A stretch of DNA of 64,000 bases from JACCTH01 sp035253825 (GTDB lineage Bacteria > Actinomycetota > Acidimicrobiia > Spongiisociales > ZC4RG35): assembly GCA_035253825.1 (NCBI GenBank), contig DATFBM010000010.1, positions 1 through 64,000 of the forward strand. The letters are read 5' to 3'. Below, piece after piece: positions 60,401 to 64,000 of this stretch. How positions within the stretch are numbered: the stretch's first letter is position 1; each line of letters starts with the position of its first letter. Below the pieces are notes generated by a model. That model had not been told where the DNA came from and did not search any database. It saw nothing but the letters and a program-made list of their open reading frames with translations. A program made the position numbers and the translations under genes.

Positions 60401-61582
60401 ATGACCCCGCGAGGAGCCTCGGTCTTCGGGTCCGGCCTCGCCCTGCTTCTTGCCTGGGTGGCCTTGGGTGAGATCGAGCTGCTCGCCGCCGGGGCCGCTC
60501 TGCTCACTGGCGTGGTCGGTGCCCTGCTCGTCACCCGTGTTCTTCGCCCCCAGATCCGGGTCTCTCGTCAGCTCGATCCGAGCATGGTTCACGAGGGGGA
60601 AAGAGCGGCGGTGGCGTTGGGGATCGAAAACCAGCGACGCTTGCCCGCTCCGGCTTTGACGGTGGAGGACGGCGTCGGCGGCCTCGGCACCGCCCACTTC
60701 CAGATCGGATCCCTTCCGGGAGAGGCCATCGCCTCGGCGTCTTATCAAATCGTCTGCCGACCCCGCGGCATCTACACCGTGGGGCCTGCCGAGGTCGAGG
60801 TCCGCGACCCTTTCGGCCTCGCCAGTGTGAAGACTTCTCACGGAGTTGACGACCGGCTGATCGTCTACCCGTCTGTCGAGGCTCTCTCCGGCTATCCCAA
60901 CGTCCGCGGTCGTGACCCCGCCACCAGCGCCAGCCGACCCGAGCACAGCGGTCGGGGAGGCGAGGACTTCTACACACTGCGCAGCTACCAGGAGGGCGAC
61001 GACCTGAGGAGGGTGCACTGGCCCTCGACCGCCCGCCTCGATGAGCTGATGATCCGCCAAATGGAGACTCCGTGGCAGTCGCGAGCTTTGGTCTTCTTCG
61101 ACGTTCGCAAACGGAGCTATGCCACTCCCGATGACTTCGAACGGGCGGTACGGGGTGTCGCTTCGGTCTCGGTTCACCTGGCCTCCACTTTTGCGGCCGA
61201 TCTGTGGATGGGAGGGGGGCTGATCGATCTCGCCCAGGCACAGACCGCCTTCGAAGAGCTAGCCATGATCCAGCCCCATCCCGCCATCGACTTACGGGCG
61301 GTGGCATCCCGCCTGCGCCGGAGCGGCAAGGGCGGCGCCTTGATACTCGTCACCGGGACGCCGGATGAAGATTTGCTGGCGGTACTACGACTCCTCGAGG
61401 GCCAGTTCCGGGCCGGGGTGCTGTTGGCCGCCACCAATGCTCCGGGCCCGCTGCTCTCGAGCTTCCAGCGTATGGCGGTCAAGACCCTGGTGGCGGGGTC
61501 GGGGGCCAAATGGGCGCCTTTGTGGACCCAGGCCTTTGGCCAGATCGGAGCGAGGACGTGGGCACCCGCCTCGGCCTCATAG
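60401..61582 (+). CDS. DUF58-family VWA-like membrane-associated protein
   Basis: 393 residues: two N-terminal hydrophobic helices (about 8-45), a beta domain, and the DUF58 signature GRGGEDFYTLRSYQEGDDLR with RVHWPSTARLDELMI. A VWA-like region follows. It begins three bases after the moxR stop and overlaps the next gene. Presumed substrate or partner of the MoxR ATPase. Confidence 0.9.
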   Translation: MTPRGASVFGSGLALLLAWVALGEIELLAAGAALLTGVVGALLVTRVLRPQIRVSRQLDPSMVHEGERAAVALGIENQRRLPAPALTVEDGVGGLGTAHFQIGSLPGEAIASASYQIVCRPRGIYTVGPAEVEVRDPFGLASVKTSHGVDDRLIVYPSVEALSGYPNVRGRDPATSASRPEHSGRGGEDFYTLRSYQEGDDLRRVHWPSTARLDELMIRQMETPWQSRALVFFDVRKRSYATPDDFERAVRGVASVSVHLASTFAADLWMGGGLIDLAQAQTAFEELAMIQPHPAIDLRAVASRLRRSGKGGALILVTGTPDEDLLAVLRLLEGQFRAGVLLAATNAPGPLLSSFQRMAVKTLVAGSGAKWAPLWTQAFGQIGARTWAPASAS

Positions 61583-63939
61583 CGACTCTCGGCGCCTTTC
61601 TCCTCGCCCTGCACCGGGTTGGTAGGTTGGTTGAGCCCGGCCCCACCGATCCCAACCTTGTCTCGGTCCTGATCGTCTCCGCCCTGATCGGAGCCGCGGT
61701 CACCGCCGCCTCCCGTCTCGCCCGGCTGGGCCCGGTCCTCACATTTCTTCTCGGGCTGGGGGGTGCCTCGCTGGTCTTCTCCCGTCTCAGCGCCGCCAAT
61801 ACCCTGGCCGGCGGGCTCCTTCCCACGGCCGCAACCCCGGCTGCGGTTGGAGCTGAGATGGCCGTGGCCATCGAGTTGATCAGGTACGGTTCGGCTCCGG
61901 TCACGGCTTCCCCCGGCCTGGTGGCGGTTTTGGCAGTGGTCTTTTGGGCACTGGGTGCCTTCGCCATCTCCGGCCTCTTCGCACGCCGACCCCTCCGGGC
62001 GACGATCCCGATCCTTGCCTTCTATCTCCTGGCTGCAACCTTCGATCGGCGATTGCCCGACTGGTGGGCGCCCGGCGTCTTGATCGCCTGCGGCGCTCTC
62101 GCGTTTTGGGCGGCGGCCAGCGATCGCAGCGGCGGCCGGGCGCGTTTGCGCCCTTCGGGCCAGCCGTTGCCCTCGCACACGTACGGCATGCCGATCCTGA
62201 TGGTTGCCGTGGTGGCGTTGGCCGGCACGCTATCTACCTTCCGTTTCGCCGCCTCGGTCCCGGAGTCGGGCCTGGTGGCATGGCGCAATCCCACCGGCTT
62301 CGGGGGCGGTCTTTTCGGCGGGATCACCTACAACCAGTTCGCCTCCCTCCAGCAGGACCTGATTGCTGACAATCCCGAGGTGGTCTTCATCGCCCGGGTC
62401 TCGGCCTCGGCGCCGCCGAATTCCCAGCTCTACTGGAAGTTGATCACGCTCGACACCTTCGACGGCACCGAATTCCGCCCAGCCAACCTCGGTATCTCCC
62501 GAGCTAACGATCAATCGGACTGGGAGGCCGATGATTTCGCCTTTCGCGGGGAGACCGTTCTGGTTGAGAGCATCGTTCGCATCGCCGCCCTCCGCCAGCC
62601 GTATATACCGATCCTTTACTCACCGCGGAGCCTGCAAACCGACGACCCCCTGCTCTTTGCCAGCCAACGGAGTCGCGAGGACGGATCGATCAAATTCGAC
62701 GCCCTGACCAAGGAGGGACTCGAGTATCGAGTGATATCGGAGATCCCGGTTCCCAACCTGGCGGTTCTGGCCACCGAAGACGACACTCTCTCCCCGATGT
62801 TCCAGAACGCCCAGGATCAGGGTCTCTTCAATCTTTCTCCGATCGAGGAGGCCACCGACCCTCCCTCCTCGCGTGTGACCAGTCTCTACACAGATCTGCC
62901 CGAAGACTTCTCCGACGTTCTCCGCGCCCTCGCCCGCCAGATCACCGCCCAGGCCAGCACCCCCTTCGAGCAGGGCCTGGTCCTCGAAGAGTTCTTCCGC
63001 AACACCGGCGGATTTGTCCACGACGCCACCGTCTCGACCGGTCACACCACCCTCAATCTGGAGGAATGGATTCTCGACCCGGAGAGCACCAACTATCGCC
63101 GCGGTTACTGCCAGCAGTTTGCTGCCGCCATGGCGGTGATGGCCCGCTCCCTGGGAATTCCCGCCCGGCTCGTCTTTGGCTTCTCGCCGGGGGAGATCGA
63201 AACCCAGGCCGATGGCAGCGAGGTCATCGTGGTTCGGGCCCGCAACGGCCACGTTTGGGTGGAGCTCTTCATGGACAGCCAGGGTTGGGTGCGCTTCGAT
63301 CCCACGCCACGCTCGGACGGCACCAATCCCCCCACCGCGGCGTCGGTCGGGTTCAGCCCTTCCGAATATCTGCCGGCCCCGGCCGATCCCGCACAGGCTC
63401 CCCTCAACCTGCCCGGATCACTCGCCGGAATCGACCGTCGCTTTCTTGACGAGCAGCTCGACCCCACCGACGGGCAAACGTTGGGTGCGCGGGCGACGGG
63501 TTTTGACTGGACATGGTGGCTGGTGCCGGCGGGAGCAGTGAGTTTGATTCCGATCGCCAGGCTCGTGCGCCGGAGCAGCCGGCTGCGGCGTCTCGGGCGA
63601 GGAGACATCGGGGCCGGTTGGGCAGAGCTCATCGATCGCCTGGCGGACCTGGGTCATCGTCCCTCTCCCTCTCAGACACCGGCAGAAATCGCCTCCTCCT
63701 TTGGAGGCGAAACCGGGCTGCGCCCGTTGGCCGATCGCCTCACCGTCCATTTATTCGGGAACCGCACCGTCACCGACGGACGGTCAGCACTGGAGATCGC
63801 CGAACGATCGATTCAGAGGCGCTATCCAGCGTGGCGGCGGGGACTCGTCTGGCTGCAACCGGCCAGCCTGTTCCGAGGCATCAATAGGCGGCCCCGGATC
63901 CGGCTCAGCCCTCGGCTGCGACCCGTCGCTCCTCGTTGA
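61558..63939 (+). CDS. TgpA-type transglutaminase-like membrane protein
   Basis: About 793 residues: six or seven N-terminal membrane helices, a large outside domain with a papain-like triad (Cys in RRGYCQQFAAAMAV, about 517; His in NGHVWVELF, about 565; Asp in RFDPTPR, about 581), a further helix near 640-665 and a cytoplasmic DUF4129-like tail. GTG 61558 has GGAGCGAGG upstream; ATG 61510 would lengthen the overlap with DUF58. The active form cuts or cross-links proteins at the cell surface; the substrate is unknown. Confidence 0.9.
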   Translation: MGTRLGLIATLGAFLLALHRVGRLVEPGPTDPNLVSVLIVSALIGAAVTAASRLARLGPVLTFLLGLGGASLVFSRLSAANTLAGGLLPTAATPAAVGAEMAVAIELIRYGSAPVTASPGLVAVLAVVFWALGAFAISGLFARRPLRATIPILAFYLLAATFDRRLPDWWAPGVLIACGALAFWAAASDRSGGRARLRPSGQPLPSHTYGMPILMVAVVALAGTLSTFRFAASVPESGLVAWRNPTGFGGGLFGGITYNQFASLQQDLIADNPEVVFIARVSASAPPNSQLYWKLITLDTFDGTEFRPANLGISRANDQSDWEADDFAFRGETVLVESIVRIAALRQPYIPILYSPRSLQTDDPLLFASQRSREDGSIKFDALTKEGLEYRVISEIPVPNLAVLATEDDTLSPMFQNAQDQGLFNLSPIEEATDPPSSRVTSLYTDLPEDFSDVLRALARQITAQASTPFEQGLVLEEFFRNTGGFVHDATVSTGHTTLNLEEWILDPESTNYRRGYCQQFAAAMAVMARSLGIPARLVFGFSPGEIETQADGSEVIVVRARNGHVWVELFMDSQGWVRFDPTPRSDGTNPPTAASVGFSPSEYLPAPADPAQAPLNLPGSLAGIDRRFLDEQLDPTDGQTLGARATGFDWTWWLVPAGAVSLIPIARLVRRSSRLRRLGRGDIGAGWAELIDRLADLGHRPSPSQTPAEIASSFGGETGLRPLADRLTVHLFGNRTVTDGRSALEIAERSIQRRYPAWRRGLVWLQPASLFRGINRRPRIRLSPRLRPVAPR

Positions 63940-64000
63940 CGTCGTCCTCCACCCGGCGCAGCATCTGCAAGAACTGGTCGCGGTCGAGTTCGAAACGGGT
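63905..64000 (-). CDS. Unidentified protein, C-terminal end only
   Basis: A minus-strand frame enters at the right edge and runs 31 codons to a TGA at 63907-63905. The C-terminus (TRFELDRDQFLQMLRRVEDD and on) is charged and helical. Its last 35 bases are antisense to the end of the TgpA-type gene. Too little sequence to assign; it could also be noise. Confidence 0.35.
   Translation of the reverse strand, partial: TRFELDRDQFLQMLRRVEDDVNEERRVAAEG

Overview
The window is a high-GC (well above 60% by eye), gene-dense stretch of an actinobacterial chromosome. Several features point that way together: a complete mraZ-to-divIVA division/cell-wall cluster with SepF, YggT and DivIVA but no FtsA; a Tad pilus locus; adjacent ArsA-like ATPases; a eukaryote-type IleRS; and heavy use of GTG and TTG starts with 4-base stop/start overlaps. 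The deep, mostly uncultured actinobacteria around class Acidimicrobiia would fit, but the class is an inference.

Layout. 1-3815 (minus): Tad/Flp pilus genes in the order cpaB, cpaE/tadZ, cpaF/tadA and the start of a TadB-like gene. 4060-8508: rpsA, polA and a small coiled-coil gene (all minus), with a divergent membrane/spermidine-synthase fusion at 8560-10707. 10726-11931: tRNA-Leu(CAA), a LAGLIDADG-type protein with an N-terminal HTH, and a 322-base gap holding a GC-rich mosaic repeat. 11932-21078: trpCFBA, a GH13 glucosidase, an HTTM membrane protein, ygfZ (carrying an in-frame copy of the same repeat), trpE and a CcdA-like protein. 21143-31197: MFS, MATE and DMT transporters, nth, a tandem ThyX-like flavoprotein, an ArsA-like pair, a HAD phosphatase and a PAF-acetylhydrolase-like lipoprotein or membrane esterase. 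31265-37398 (minus): dnaE, rhomboid, rluD, lspA and a DksA/TraR protein, then ileS on plus. 40732-57656 (minus): the dcw cluster mraZ-rsmH-ftsL-ftsI-murE-mraY-murD-ftsW-murG-murC-murB-ftsQ-ftsZ-pgeF-yggS-sepF-yggT-divIVA, with murF missing from its usual place between murE and mraY. 57823-64000: an HNH protein, two conserved-looking hypotheticals, a MoxR-DUF58-TgpA operon, and the tail of an unidentified convergent gene.

How it works together. The dcw genes make lipid II (murE, mraY, murD, murG, murC, murB) and the septal machine (ftsL, ftsI, ftsW, ftsQ, ftsZ, sepF, divIVA). They appear to be read as a long, translationally coupled unit from one MraZ-controlled promoter, with possible extra promoters before ftsZ and divIVA. 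The trp genes are split: trpCFBA are together, trpE sits 5 kb away, and trpD and trpG are outside the window.

Most unusual signals. A family of palindromic C/G-run mosaic elements occurs three times, once read in frame inside YgfZ and once touching the dnaE stop codon. Two long palindromes sit directly after genes (48 bp, perfect, at 58328; about 55 bp, near perfect, at 29200). The two halves of the ThyX signature are divided between the two halves of one tandem protein. The ArsA-like pair is asymmetric. FtsZ has an extremely short C-terminal tail.
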